From assembly GCA_905198835.1 (NCBI GenBank), contig CAJKDY010000001.1, positions 231,197 through 295,196 on the forward strand: a stretch of DNA of 64,000 nucleotides, read 5' to 3'. Numbering within the stretch: position 1 is the first letter of the stretch; every line of letters begins with the position of its first letter. This DNA comes from an uncultured Eubacteriales bacterium. GTDB lineage: Bacteria > Bacillota > Clostridia > Oscillospirales > Oscillospiraceae. The notes under the pieces were generated by a model. That model ran no database searches. It was given only the letters and a program-made list of their open reading frames with translations, and was not told the origin of the DNA. Shown one piece after another: positions 49,724-57,869 of this stretch. The position numbers and the translations under genes were made by a program.

Positions 49724-50799
49724 TGGCGAGGTTAGAAGATGTATGCGAAATTCTTGATAGCAAACGCATTCCTATAACTGCATCAGATCGCATTGCAGGG
49801 CCATATCCGTACTATGGCGCTAATGGGGTTCAAGATTATGTGGCAGATTATATTTTTGATGATGACCTAATTTTATTAGCAGAAGATGGGGGAAACTTTG
49901 GCTCCAAAGATAGGCCAATCGCATATCGCGTCTTCGGAAAGTGTTGGGTCAATAATCATGCGCACGTTTTGAAACCCAAAGTTGGCTATGATGTAGGTTA
50001 TGTGTGTTATTCCTTGATGTATTATGATGTCTCAGGGCTTGTAAATGGAGCGACAAGGCAGAAATTAACACAGGCTGATATGCGCAAAATGATTATCCCA
50101 GAAAGGACATTAGAAGAACAGCAACATATTGCGTTAATTTTGGAAAGAATAGATGGTTTACTTTCGCTCCGCAAACAGCAACTTGCCAAGCTGGATGAAC
50201 TGGTCAAATCTCGATTTGTCGAGATGTTTGAAGGCAAATATCCAGAGGTAATGATCGGCGATAAAATAGAAACCACTTCTGGTGGAACGCCTTCAAGTAA
50301 ACACTCAGAGTTCTATGATGGAGGTAAAATTCCGTGGCTGACAAGCGGAGAAGTTAACCTCGGCTATATACACAGAACAGAAAGAAATATTACTGAGTTG
50401 GGACTAAAAAGTTCATCTGCTAAATGGGTGCCCCGAAACAGCGTCGTGATTGCAATGTATGGCGCGACGGCAGGAAAAGTGGGCTTAATTACAATACCTC
50501 TAACTACTAATCAAGCGGTTTGCACACTGCTTCCGAGCAAGGATTTTGAGCCTCTATACTTATATTATGCCGTTAAAAAGAATGAAACATGGATGCTTGA
50601 ACATCGTTCTGGAGCAGCGCAGCCAAATATTTCACATGCCATTATTCGGAAGATGAAAATAATTTGTGCTCCTATTGAGGAACAAAAACGATTTTCGCTT
50701 TGGGCTGAACTAATCGATAAATCAAAATTGACAATCCGGAAAAGTTTGGATAAACTGGAAGTACTAAAAAAATCCCTGATGCAGCAATATTTTTCATGA
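49723..50799 (+). CDS. hsdS: Type I restriction-modification specificity subunit HsdS
   Basis: 358 residues, two target-recognition domains. TRD1 is about 1-130, the central conserved helix region about 135-170 (ERIDGLLSLRKQQLAKLDELVKSRFVEMF), TRD2 about 178-310 (TSGGTPSSKHSEFYDGGKIPWLTSGEV), and the C-terminal helix ends with LKKSLMQQYFS. It sets the bipartite DNA target. The gene is strongly AT-rich compared with hsdM and hsdR, as is common for exchanged specificity genes. I prefer ATG 49723 (GGAGGGG upstream) over GTG 49720. No inverted copy of hsdS is in the window. Confidence 0.94.
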   Translation: MARLEDVCEILDSKRIPITASDRIAGPYPYYGANGVQDYVADYIFDDDLILLAEDGGNFGSKDRPIAYRVFGKCWVNNHAHVLKPKVGYDVGYVCYSLMYYDVSGLVNGATRQKLTQADMRKMIIPERTLEEQQHIALILERIDGLLSLRKQQLAKLDELVKSRFVEMFEGKYPEVMIGDKIETTSGGTPSSKHSEFYDGGKIPWLTSGEVNLGYIHRTERNITELGLKSSSAKWVPRNSVVIAMYGATAGKVGLITIPLTTNQAVCTLLPSKDFEPLYLYYAVKKNETWMLEHRSGAAQPNISHAIIRKMKIICAPIEEQKRFSLWAELIDKSKLTIRKSLDKLEVLKKSLMQQYFS

Positions 50800-50836
50800 G
50801 CATTACACTTACAAAAGAACTTAAGGGGGTATTTGC

Positions 50837-51211
50837 ATGAGAAAAGCTGATTTTAAAACCCGCATGTTTGATTTGCTTGGTGCGGACGTAGAAAACCTAT
50901 CCCACGAAGAAAAAATGCGTTTGGCGGAAAAATTCCTGATTGAATTTCAAATCAAAAGCGACAGCAAGCGCAAAAGACCAAATCGCGGCGAAAGTTGGAC
51001 GGATGAAGAACTTCGAGTTGTTTTGTCGGATGCGCCCACAAAAAGCAGTTGCGTGAAATACGCGAAGATATTCGGACGCGGTTACGGAAGTATTGAGCAA
51101 ATTTACCGTTGGGCTTCGACAGATGACCAAACAGTCAAAGAAAAGCGGCCAGATGACGCGTTTATTAAGCATGTTAAAATAATCGCCAAAGAACTCGGAT
51201 GGCGAGCCTGA
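50837..51211 (+). CDS. Small SANT/HTH-like protein of unknown function between hsdS and hsdR
   Basis: 124 residues, not recognised with certainty. The N-terminal half is helical and charged (NLSHEEKMRLAEKFLIEFQIK). Residues 53-92 read like a Myb/SANT or resolvase-type helix-turn-helix: Trp54, Glu57-Glu58, then SSCVKYAKIFGRGYGSIEQIYRW with Trp92. A basic linker (KRKRPNRG) precedes it. The composition is AT-rich, like hsdS. A start at 50837 is preceded by AAGGGGG. The position inside an R-M operon suggests a regulator or an accessory DNA-binding factor; nothing shows which. Confidence 0.7.
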   Translation: MRKADFKTRMFDLLGADVENLSHEEKMRLAEKFLIEFQIKSDSKRKRPNRGESWTDEELRVVLSDAPTKSSCVKYAKIFGRGYGSIEQIYRWASTDDQTVKEKRPDDAFIKHVKIIAKELGWRA

Positions 51212-51273
51212 TCAGAGTCACAAACTAACGCCCGGCCGCCAGTCGATGCCGACTGAATGGAGGTGATACCCAT

Positions 51274-54200
51274 ATGACCAACTTCGATTTTCTTCTCTCC
51301 TATCCCCAATTTGAACCCTTCGCCGAGACCGCTGTGGCGGCGGAGCGGGTCCTACATATCGATATCGCCACTTGCGCGGTGAACTGCCGGCGGGCGATGG
51401 AAGCGGCCGTCAAATGGATGTATTCCGTGGACGGCAGTCTCGCTATGCCCTACGACACCCGGCTGGTGGCCCTGATGGGAAGCGAGGAGTTTCGAGAGCT
51501 GGTGGATACCGACCTCTGGCGGCGGATAGAGTTTATTCGCAAGGTGGGCAACAATGCTGCCCACGGCGGAAAGAAGGTAACCCGGGAGCAGGCGGAGTTG
51601 TGTCTGGAAAACCTCTTTGTGTTCCTGGATTTTGTGGCCTACTGCTATGTGCGGGGCTATGAGGGCCGGGACTTTGACCGCACCCTCCTGGCGGGTAAGC
51701 CGGAAGCAGTCCCGGCCCCGGCGGCGCCTCAGGCGGAGATCGAGCTGGAACGGCTCATAGCAGAGAACGCCGCCCTCCGGGAAGAACTCACCGCTCGTCG
51801 GGCGGAGCAACAGCCCCAATATGTGCCCAAGCCTCTGGATATCTCTGAGTTTAAGACCCGGAAGCTCTATATCGATGTGATGCTCACTGACGCCGGCTGG
51901 GTCGAGGGCAAGGACTGGCTCAAAGAGGTGGAGCTACCCGGCATGCCCAACAAATCGGAGGTGGGCTACGCCGATTATGTGCTCTACGGCGACGATGGTC
52001 GCCCCCTGGCGGTGCTGGAGGCAAAACGCACCTGCGTGGACGTGTCCAAGGGCCGCCAGCAGGCCAAGCTCTACGCCGACCTTTTGGAGAAACAGTATGG
52101 CCGCCGACCGGTGATCTTCCTCTCCAACGGCTTTGAGACCCGGATCGAGGACGGCCAGTATCCTGAGCGGCGGGTGGCGGCGGTCTACTCTAAGCGGGAT
52201 CTGGAGAAGCTTTTCAATCTGCGTTCCATGCGGACAAGCCTTAAAAATATCCGGGTAGATAAAACCATTGCTGGGCGGTATTACCAGGATGCGGCAGTGA
52301 AGGCCGTGTGCGACTGCTTTGGGGTGCGCAACCGCCGAAAGGCTCTTCTGGTCATGGCTACCGGATCGGGGAAGACCCGGACGGTGATCGCCCTATGCAA
52401 GGTGCTGCTGGAGCAGGGCTGGGTAAAAAACATCCTGTTCCTGGCCGACCGGAATTCCTTGGTCACCCAGGCCAAACGCAGCTTTGTGAACCTATTGCCT
52501 GACCTCTCCGTGACCAACCTCTGCGAAGAGAAGGACAACTATACCGCCCGGTGTGTGTTTTCCACCTACCAGACCATGATGAACTGCATCGACATGGTCC
52601 GGGACGAGGAGGGCAAGCTCTTCACCTGCGGGCATTTTGACCTTGTGATCTGCGATGAGGCTCACCGTTCCATTTACAACAAGTACCGGGATATTTTCAA
52701 CTACTTTGACGCACCCCTGGTGGGCCTTACTGCCACCCCAAAAGACGAGATCGACAAGAATACCTATGACATTTTTGAGCTACAAAGCGGTGTGCCCACC
52801 TACGGCTATGAGCTGGCCCAGGCGGTGGAGGATGGTTTTTTGGTGGACTTCCTCTCAGTGGAGAGCAAGTTAAAATTTATAGAGGAAGGCATCACCTATG
52901 ATGAGCTTTCTCCCGAGGATCAGGCAGTCTATGAGGATACCTTTGAAGATGAGAACGGCAACCTGCCGGATAAGATCAGCTCGTCGGCCCTCAACGAGTG
53001 GGTATTTAACAGGGATACGATTCGAGAAGTCCTACATATCCTTATGACCAACGGGCTAACAATCGACTATGGGGAGAAAATCGGCAAGACGATCATCTTC
53101 GCAAAAAACCACATTCACGCGGAAAAGATCTTGGAGGTCTTTGGAGAAGAGTACCCGGAGTTGAACGGCTATGCCAAGGTCATTGACAACTATATCAATT
53201 ACGCGCAAAGCGTCATTGATGAGTTCTCCGACCCGCAAAAGCTACCTCAGATCGCCATTTCGGTGGATATGCTGGACACCGGCATCGACGTACCGGAGGT
53301 GCTGAACCTGGTCTTTTTCAAAAAGGTGATGAGCAAGGCCAAGTTCTGGCAGATGATCGGCCGGGGCACCCGGTTGTGTCCCGGACTGATCGACGGCGAG
53401 GACAAGAGTAAGTTCTACATCTTCGATTTCTGCGGTAATTTTGAGTTTTTCCGCATGAATAAGGGCCGCCCCACTGCCAACCAAATGACCCTTCAGGGCG
53501 CTATGTTCTCCTTGAAAGTACAGATCGTCTATAAGCTACAGGACCTCGCGTTTCAAACAGAAGAACTGACTGCCTTCCGTCAGGAGCTGGTGAAGGAACT
53601 GCTGGGGAAAGCTCAGGCCTTAAACCGGGAAAATTTCGCGGTGCGCCAGCATTTGAAGTATGTGGAGAAATACTCTGATCCGGTCAGCTATACCGCCCTC
53701 ACCTACGAGGACACCCAACGGATCCGGGATGAACTAGCCCCGTTGGTCACGCCCGACGAGGACGATCCAAAGGCGGTCCGATTTGACGCTTTGATTTACG
53801 GCATCGAGCTTGCCTACCTCATGGGAAGTCGTTATCCCAGAGCCCGGAAGGATCTGCTTCGCAAAGTAGAAAGCATTGCCGGAGTGTCCAACATTCCGGA
53901 GATCATGGCCCAGTCTGAGCTGATCCATCAGATCCTGCATACTGACTATCTGGATCGAGCCGGGATCAATGAGTTTGAGCATATCCGCAAGGAACTGCGG
54001 AATCTGATCAAGTATATCCCCGTGAGCTCTCCCCGCTATGATACTAATTTTGAGGACGAGTTGCTCTCCATTGATTGGAACGAGGCTGATCTGGAGAGTG
54101 ATGATCTGCAAAATTATAAGGCCAAAGCGGAATTTTACATCCGGCAGCACGAAAGCGAAGCGGTGATCGCCAAATTAAAGGGAAATATTCCACTGACCCC

Positions 54201-54570
54201 GGAAGATGTCCAGGCGCTGGAGCGCATTCTTTGGAGTGAAGTTGGGACCCGGGAGGACTATGAAGCCGCTTGCGGGAAAAAGCCGCTAGGGGAGTTTGTC
54301 CGGGAGATCGTGGGCTTGGATATGAATGCCGCCAAGGCTGCATTCGCGAAATACCTCGACGACTCCAGCCTGGACAGCCGACAGATCTATTTCGTCAATC
54401 AGATCGTGGAGTATATTGTCCATAACGGTATGATGAAAGATCTGTCCGTGCTTCAGGAGACGCCCTTCACCGATAAAGGCAGTGTCGTGGAGGTCTTTAC
54501 CGACGTTTCCCTCTGGTTGGGTATCCGTCAAGTCATTGAGCAGATCAATAAGAACGCGGCAGTGGCGTAA
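51274..54570 (+). CDS. hsdR: Type I restriction enzyme subunit HsdR
   Basis: 1098 residues; the DNA-translocating nuclease subunit. Order: an N-terminal DUF4145-like domain (about 1-125, RRAMEAAVKWMY, NNAAHGG), a coiled linker, the PD-(D/E)xK nuclease (GYADYVLYGDDGRPLAVLEAKRT, Glu-x-Lys about 247-249), SF2 helicase motor (ATGSGKT about 364, DEAH, GLTATP, then MLDTGIDVPEV and QMIGRGTRLCPG), and the C-terminal EcoEI-type helical domain that docks on the methylase. The DUF4145 start groups it with EcoEI/type IB-like HsdR. GGAGGTG precedes the ATG. No broken motif is seen, so restriction should be active. Confidence 0.95.
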   Translation: MTNFDFLLSYPQFEPFAETAVAAERVLHIDIATCAVNCRRAMEAAVKWMYSVDGSLAMPYDTRLVALMGSEEFRELVDTDLWRRIEFIRKVGNNAAHGGKKVTREQAELCLENLFVFLDFVAYCYVRGYEGRDFDRTLLAGKPEAVPAPAAPQAEIELERLIAENAALREELTARRAEQQPQYVPKPLDISEFKTRKLYIDVMLTDAGWVEGKDWLKEVELPGMPNKSEVGYADYVLYGDDGRPLAVLEAKRTCVDVSKGRQQAKLYADLLEKQYGRRPVIFLSNGFETRIEDGQYPERRVAAVYSKRDLEKLFNLRSMRTSLKNIRVDKTIAGRYYQDAAVKAVCDCFGVRNRRKALLVMATGSGKTRTVIALCKVLLEQGWVKNILFLADRNSLVTQAKRSFVNLLPDLSVTNLCEEKDNYTARCVFSTYQTMMNCIDMVRDEEGKLFTCGHFDLVICDEAHRSIYNKYRDIFNYFDAPLVGLTATPKDEIDKNTYDIFELQSGVPTYGYELAQAVEDGFLVDFLSVESKLKFIEEGITYDELSPEDQAVYEDTFEDENGNLPDKISSSALNEWVFNRDTIREVLHILMTNGLTIDYGEKIGKTIIFAKNHIHAEKILEVFGEEYPELNGYAKVIDNYINYAQSVIDEFSDPQKLPQIAISVDMLDTGIDVPEVLNLVFFKKVMSKAKFWQMIGRGTRLCPGLIDGEDKSKFYIFDFCGNFEFFRMNKGRPTANQMTLQGAMFSLKVQIVYKLQDLAFQTEELTAFRQELVKELLGKAQALNRENFAVRQHLKYVEKYSDPVSYTALTYEDTQRIRDELAPLVTPDEDDPKAVRFDALIYGIELAYLMGSRYPRARKDLLRKVESIAGVSNIPEIMAQSELIHQILHTDYLDRAGINEFEHIRKELRNLIKYIPVSSPRYDTNFEDELLSIDWNEADLESDDLQNYKAKAEFYIRQHESEAVIAKLKGNIPLTPEDVQALERILWSEVGTREDYEAACGKKPLGEFVREIVGLDMNAAKAAFAKYLDDSSLDSRQIYFVNQIVEYIVHNGMMKDLSVLQETPFTDKGSVVEVFTDVSLWLGIRQVIEQINKNAAVA

Positions 54571-54664
54571 AACGTCGCCGTCAGCAGGCAGCTCCCACCC
54601 TTTGTCAGTGTTTTCAGCCCACCGCTATGGCGCAAAATTTGCCAAAACACCCAGCGTTTTCTCC

Positions 54665-54693
54665 TCATATCTTTTCGTTTGCCGCTCAAACTA
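54665..54693 (+). promoter_or_regulatory. Sigma-G-like promoter of SASP copy 2
   Basis: TCATA (54665-54669), 17 bp, CAAACTA (54687-54693), the same pattern as copy 1 but with a different spacer sequence. Confidence 0.6.
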
Positions 54694-54913
54694 GGCGTGG
54701 GTCAAGAAAATGACCTACGAACCCACAAAGAAGAGAAAAGGAGAAACGACTATGTCTACCAAGAACTCCAAGATCAACGTCCCCCAGGCTCGCGAGGCCA
54801 TGGACAAGTTCAAGATGGAGGCCGCCAATGAGGTCGGCGTCAATCTGAAGCAGGGCTACAACGGCGACATCACCGCCCGTCAGGCCGGCAGTGTCGGCGG
54901 CCAGATGGTCAAG
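54687..54913. repeat. Direct repeat, right copy (SASP -10 element to codon 54)
   Basis: Partner of 46667-46893, 226 of 227 identical, exactly 8020 bp apart. Here the SASP gene continues to its normal end. Confidence 0.95.
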
Positions 54914-54949
54914 AAGATGATCGAGGCCTATGAGAACGGCCTGAAGTAA
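54752..54949 (+). CDS. Small acid-soluble spore protein, alpha/beta type (full length)
   Basis: 65 residues; DNA-coating spore protein of the alpha/beta SASP family, degraded by Gpr on germination. Residues 1-54 equal copy 1, followed by KMIEAYENGLK, the usual C-terminal helix. The Gpr site context is ANE-VGV. AAAAGGAG lies before the ATG, and the terminator at 54979-55022 follows. This is the intact copy and probably keeps the ancestral 3' end of the locus. Confidence 0.95.
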   Translation: MSTKNSKINVPQAREAMDKFKMEAANEVGVNLKQGYNGDITARQAGSVGGQMVKKMIEAYENGLK

Positions 54950-54978
54950 GCTGACTTTCAGCTAAAAAAGGCACAAAA

Positions 54979-55022
54979 AAGAGCCATTGGGAGCATTGCT
55001 GCTGCCAATGGCTCTTCCTTTT
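54979..55022. terminator. Bidirectional terminator after SASP copy 2
   Basis: AAGAGCCATTGG (54979-54990) pairs fully with CCAATGGCTCTT (55005-55016); CCTTTTT follows on plus and TTTTTTG on minus. Confidence 0.88.
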
Positions 55023-55028
55023 TATCCC

Positions 55029-55991
55029 TCAGCCGTAAAAGGCGTGGTTGCCGATGGTGAACAAAAGGGACTTGTTTCGGCTGGCCCAGAAGGACTTGCC
55101 TACGCCGTTGAACCAGTAGGCGCCGGGCACCACGTCGGCGCCGTCCATGGCCAGCTTGGCGGCGATGATGGCCTCGGACTTGGCCGTGGCGTTGGTGGCG
55201 CCGGAGAACTGGCCCTTTTGGTAGATCACGCCGCTGACGCTGTCGGCAAAGCCCGCCCGGGAGCCGGCCTTGACCCGGTTCAGGATCACCTGAGCCACGG
55301 CGATCTTGCCCTTTAGGGGCTGGTTGCCGCTCTCATGCTGGACCACCCGGGCCAGCAGATCCAGGTCGGTGGCGTTATAAAATGTCTCGCCCGATTCGAT
55401 GGGGGCGCCGGAGGTGAGGTACACCCCAGCGCCGTCCCAGCCCACCTGGGCGCCCAGGGCCTTGGCCAGCACCCGGACGGGCACCAAAAAGGCGCTGTCC
55501 TGGGGGTGGAGCCGCACGCCGTTTGTGTAGTAGAGATACCGGCCATTGCAAATGAGGTAGGGCCGCTGGGCGTTGTAGGACAGGGTAAAGCCCGCTCCGG
55601 TCACCTCCACGTCGGTATTGCCGCCGCCCCAGGCGCTCTGAGCGTCAGGGAACAGAGCCCGGGTGACGGGGTCGATGGCCACATAGGTGATGCCGTTTTC
55701 CAGCAGAGAGTGGGCTTCCGGCACGGCCTGACCGTTCACATAGATCTCAAACTGATTGGGCACCGCGGGGGCCGCAGGCGCGGGCGTTTCCTCTGCGGGC
55801 GTTTCTTCAGGGCCAGCCGCCTCCACAGGGGCCGCCTCCGTGGGAATATCTTGGGTAGGTGCTTGCGCTGGCTCGGTCGCCGCTGCGATGGGCTCCGCGG
55901 CAGGCTCCGTCTCCTGAGGCTCTACCGACCAGGCGCACAAGGGCAAGATCGACAGCAAAGCGAGCGTCAGGCACAGCAGACGTTTCTTCAA
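55029..55991 (-). CDS. Secreted SleB-like cell-wall hydrolase with copper-amine-oxidase-like N-domain
   Basis: 320 residues. Signal peptide about 1-22, a Pro/Ala/Glu/Thr-rich linker (about 25-78), a copper amine oxidase N-like beta domain (about 80-200, IYVNGQAV, LVPVRVLAKALG), and a C-terminal Hydrolase_2 (SleB/CwlJ) domain (about 205-320) with the catalytic Glu in VVQHESGNQP, plus AVAQVILNRV and FWASRNKSLLFTIGNHAFY. It should cut spore cortex or wall peptidoglycan as a lytic transglycosylase-like enzyme. TTG start at 55991, AAAGGAGG 8 nt upstream. It faces the SASP gene across a shared terminator. Confidence 0.88.
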   Translation of the reverse strand: MKKRLLCLTLALLSILPLCAWSVEPQETEPAAEPIAAATEPAQAPTQDIPTEAAPVEAAGPEETPAEETPAPAAPAVPNQFEIYVNGQAVPEAHSLLENGITYVAIDPVTRALFPDAQSAWGGGNTDVEVTGAGFTLSYNAQRPYLICNGRYLYYTNGVRLHPQDSAFLVPVRVLAKALGAQVGWDGAGVYLTSGAPIESGETFYNATDLDLLARVVQHESGNQPLKGKIAVAQVILNRVKAGSRAGFADSVSGVIYQKGQFSGATNATAKSEAIIAAKLAMDGADVVPGAYWFNGVGKSFWASRNKSLLFTIGNHAFYG

Positions 55992-56025
55992 GGGGCGTTC
56001 CTCCTTTGAAACTTGTTGTTACTAA

Positions 56026-56054
56026 ATTGTAACCTATTTGGCCGCAAAATGCAA
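56026..56054 (-). promoter_or_regulatory. Promoter for the SleB-like gene
   Basis: On the minus strand TTGCAT (56049-56054), 17 bp, TACAAT (56026-56031). A short GTTAC/GTAAC inverted repeat (56018-56033) overlaps the -10. Confidence 0.7.
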
Positions 56055-56101
56055 CCCCCACTTTACCGTCAAAAATAACAAGACAAAATGATGGTCAAGT
56101 G

Positions 56102-56130
56102 TTGATTTTTTCCATTTTGTCCGTTATAAT
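56102..56130 (+). promoter_or_regulatory. Sigma-A promoter for the tetR-GT4-ligase operon
   Basis: TTGATT (56102-56107), 17 bp, TATAAT (56125-56130), about 55 bp upstream of the regulator start. Confidence 0.8.
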
Positions 56131-56192
56131 AAGAGCCGTCAAAAGCCGGGATCGGGCAAAGGCCTGTGTCCCAGAGAAAAAGAGGGATGGCG

Positions 56193-56765
56193 ATGGCGCA
56201 GGACAGGCGTGTGGTCCGGACCAAGACAGCCTTGACCCGGGCGTTGTTTGAGCTGCTGGGGGAGAAGGAATTCAACAAGATCTCGGTCACTGAGCTTGCC
56301 CAGCGGGCCGATGTGGACCGCAAGACCTTCTATCTCCACTACCGCTCGGTAGAGGAGATCCTGGAGGAGTTTTACGAGGACGCCATCGAACGGCTCCAGG
56401 AGGAGTTGAAGCGGGAAGCGGTCTTTGGCCAGGCCATGGATCTGCCCAAGTTCTTCCGGGCGCTGAACAGCATCATGGCGGAGAAGATGCCGCTATATCG
56501 CCGCCTGGCCAAGGGCTCGGGCTACACCTATTTTATGGAGCGGCTGCGGGCCATCCTGCGCGCGGAGGTTGAGGACGTGCTGCGCCACCGGGGCGTTACC
56601 GACGAGACCTACCTCCAAATGTGCAGCGAGGTATACGCCGCCGGCGTCATGCGGGCCTACCTGACCTGGCTCAAGGGGGATCTGGACATGGACGAGGAGC
56701 GGTTTGCCCAGCAGATCGGCCAGATGGTGAACCGGGGCCTGGGCCTGGAGCAAGGGGGAGACTAA
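56193..56765 (+). CDS. TetR/AcrR-family transcriptional regulator
   Basis: 190 residues. N-terminal helix-turn-helix (about 10-55): TKTALTRALFELLGEKEFNKISVTELAQRADVDRKTFYLHY, the TetR pattern; the C-terminal two thirds are the helical ligand/dimer domain with the TetR_C_7-like ending. I chose ATG 56193 (MAQDRR), 6 nt after GAGGG; two earlier in-frame starts lack a site. The glycosyltransferase gene begins 3 nt after its stop, so it probably controls its own operon. Confidence 0.9.
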   Translation: MAQDRRVVRTKTALTRALFELLGEKEFNKISVTELAQRADVDRKTFYLHYRSVEEILEEFYEDAIERLQEELKREAVFGQAMDLPKFFRALNSIMAEKMPLYRRLAKGSGYTYFMERLRAILRAEVEDVLRHRGVTDETYLQMCSEVYAAGVMRAYLTWLKGDLDMDEERFAQQIGQMVNRGLGLEQGGD

Positions 56766-56768
56766 GCC

Positions 56769-57869
56769 ATGATGAAAGTCCTTTATTTGCTCAACCACGC
56801 TGGAAAGGCGGGGACGGAGCGGTATGTGGAGACCCTGGTCAAGTACCTGGGCGGGTCCAGGGTGGACCCCTATTTTGCCTATAACGAGAGCGGACTCCTG
56901 GTGGAACGGCTGGAGGCCCTTGGGGTGCCCACACGGCGCATCGCTATGACTAGCCGTTTTGACCTCAAGGCCGCCAAGGCTCTGGCTAAGCTCTGTGAGG
57001 AGTGGGACATCGACTTGATCCACTGCCACTACCTCCGAGAGCACTATACCGCCCTGCTGGCCAAGCGGTACAACAAGAAGATCCGGGTGGTATATACCAA
57101 CCACTTCGTCATCCCCAACAATTTCGTTACCCGCCTTTCGAACCGGCTGCTGGACAAGCGCCAGGACCAGATGATCGCCGTGTGCAACAAAGGCCGGGAA
57201 CAGCTGATGCAAAACGGCTGGAAGGGGGACCGCATCCAGGTAGTTTTCAACGGCGTGGACTTGGAGGCCTGGGCCGGAGAGAGCTCCACCCTGCGTTCTG
57301 AGCTGGGCATTCCGGAAGACCGCTTTGTCATGCTCTGCGCCTCCCGCTTTGCCCACGACAAGGGCCACGCGTACCTCATGCGCTCGCTCAAGCGGCTGTC
57401 TGAACTTAGCGCAAAACCCTTTACTATGGTGCTGGCCGGGGACGGCGAGCTGCTGGAGCCCACCAAGGCTTTATGCGCTCAGTTGGGCCTCACCGACGAC
57501 CAGGTGAAGTTCATCGGCTTTCGCAAGGACATCAAAAACCTCTACAAGGGGTCCGACCTGTACGTCAATTCCTCTCAGCATGAGGCCCTCAGCTTCCTCA
57601 TCATCGAGGCACAGGCGGCGGGACTGCCCTGCGTCATCACCGACATGGGCGGCAACCGGGACATTCTGGAGGGGCCGGACCAGGGCGGGCTTTTGGCGGT
57701 GTACGACGACCCGGAAAGCATGGCCCAGTGTATGCGGCGGTTTTTGGAGGACCCGGCGTTTACCGCCCAGTGCCGGGAAAGAGCATTGGAGAATATCGCC
57801 AGGCGCTTTGAGATCCATACCTTGGCGGAGGATACCTATCAGGTCTATGAAAAGGCGGTGGCAAGATGA
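56769..57869 (+). CDS. Glycosyltransferase family 4
   Basis: 366 residues, GT-B fold, cytoplasmic. The N-terminal glycine-rich loop is NHAGKAGTERYVETL; the C-terminal half has the GT4 signatures FASRFAHDKG-like ASRFAHDKGH, FNGVD, and the E-x7-E pair in HEALSFLIIEAQAAGLP. Likely adds a sugar to a lipid-linked glycan. It sits between the TetR gene and an O-antigen-ligase-like gene (ATGA overlap), forming a three-gene envelope polysaccharide unit. Confidence 0.93.
   Translation: MMKVLYLLNHAGKAGTERYVETLVKYLGGSRVDPYFAYNESGLLVERLEALGVPTRRIAMTSRFDLKAAKALAKLCEEWDIDLIHCHYLREHYTALLAKRYNKKIRVVYTNHFVIPNNFVTRLSNRLLDKRQDQMIAVCNKGREQLMQNGWKGDRIQVVFNGVDLEAWAGESSTLRSELGIPEDRFVMLCASRFAHDKGHAYLMRSLKRLSELSAKPFTMVLAGDGELLEPTKALCAQLGLTDDQVKFIGFRKDIKNLYKGSDLYVNSSQHEALSFLIIEAQAAGLPCVITDMGGNRDILEGPDQGGLLAVYDDPESMAQCMRRFLEDPAFTAQCRERALENIARRFEIHTLAEDTYQVYEKAVAR

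Noticed and set aside
49723..50799. Phase-variable hsdS shuffling by inverted repeats
   Set aside because: There is one hsdS only, without inverted or silent partial copies or a recombinase in the window.
46894..54686. Prophage or integrative element with its own integrase
   Set aside because: No integrase, transposase, relaxase or phage gene is present; only R-M-type genes and the SASP repeat mark the borders.
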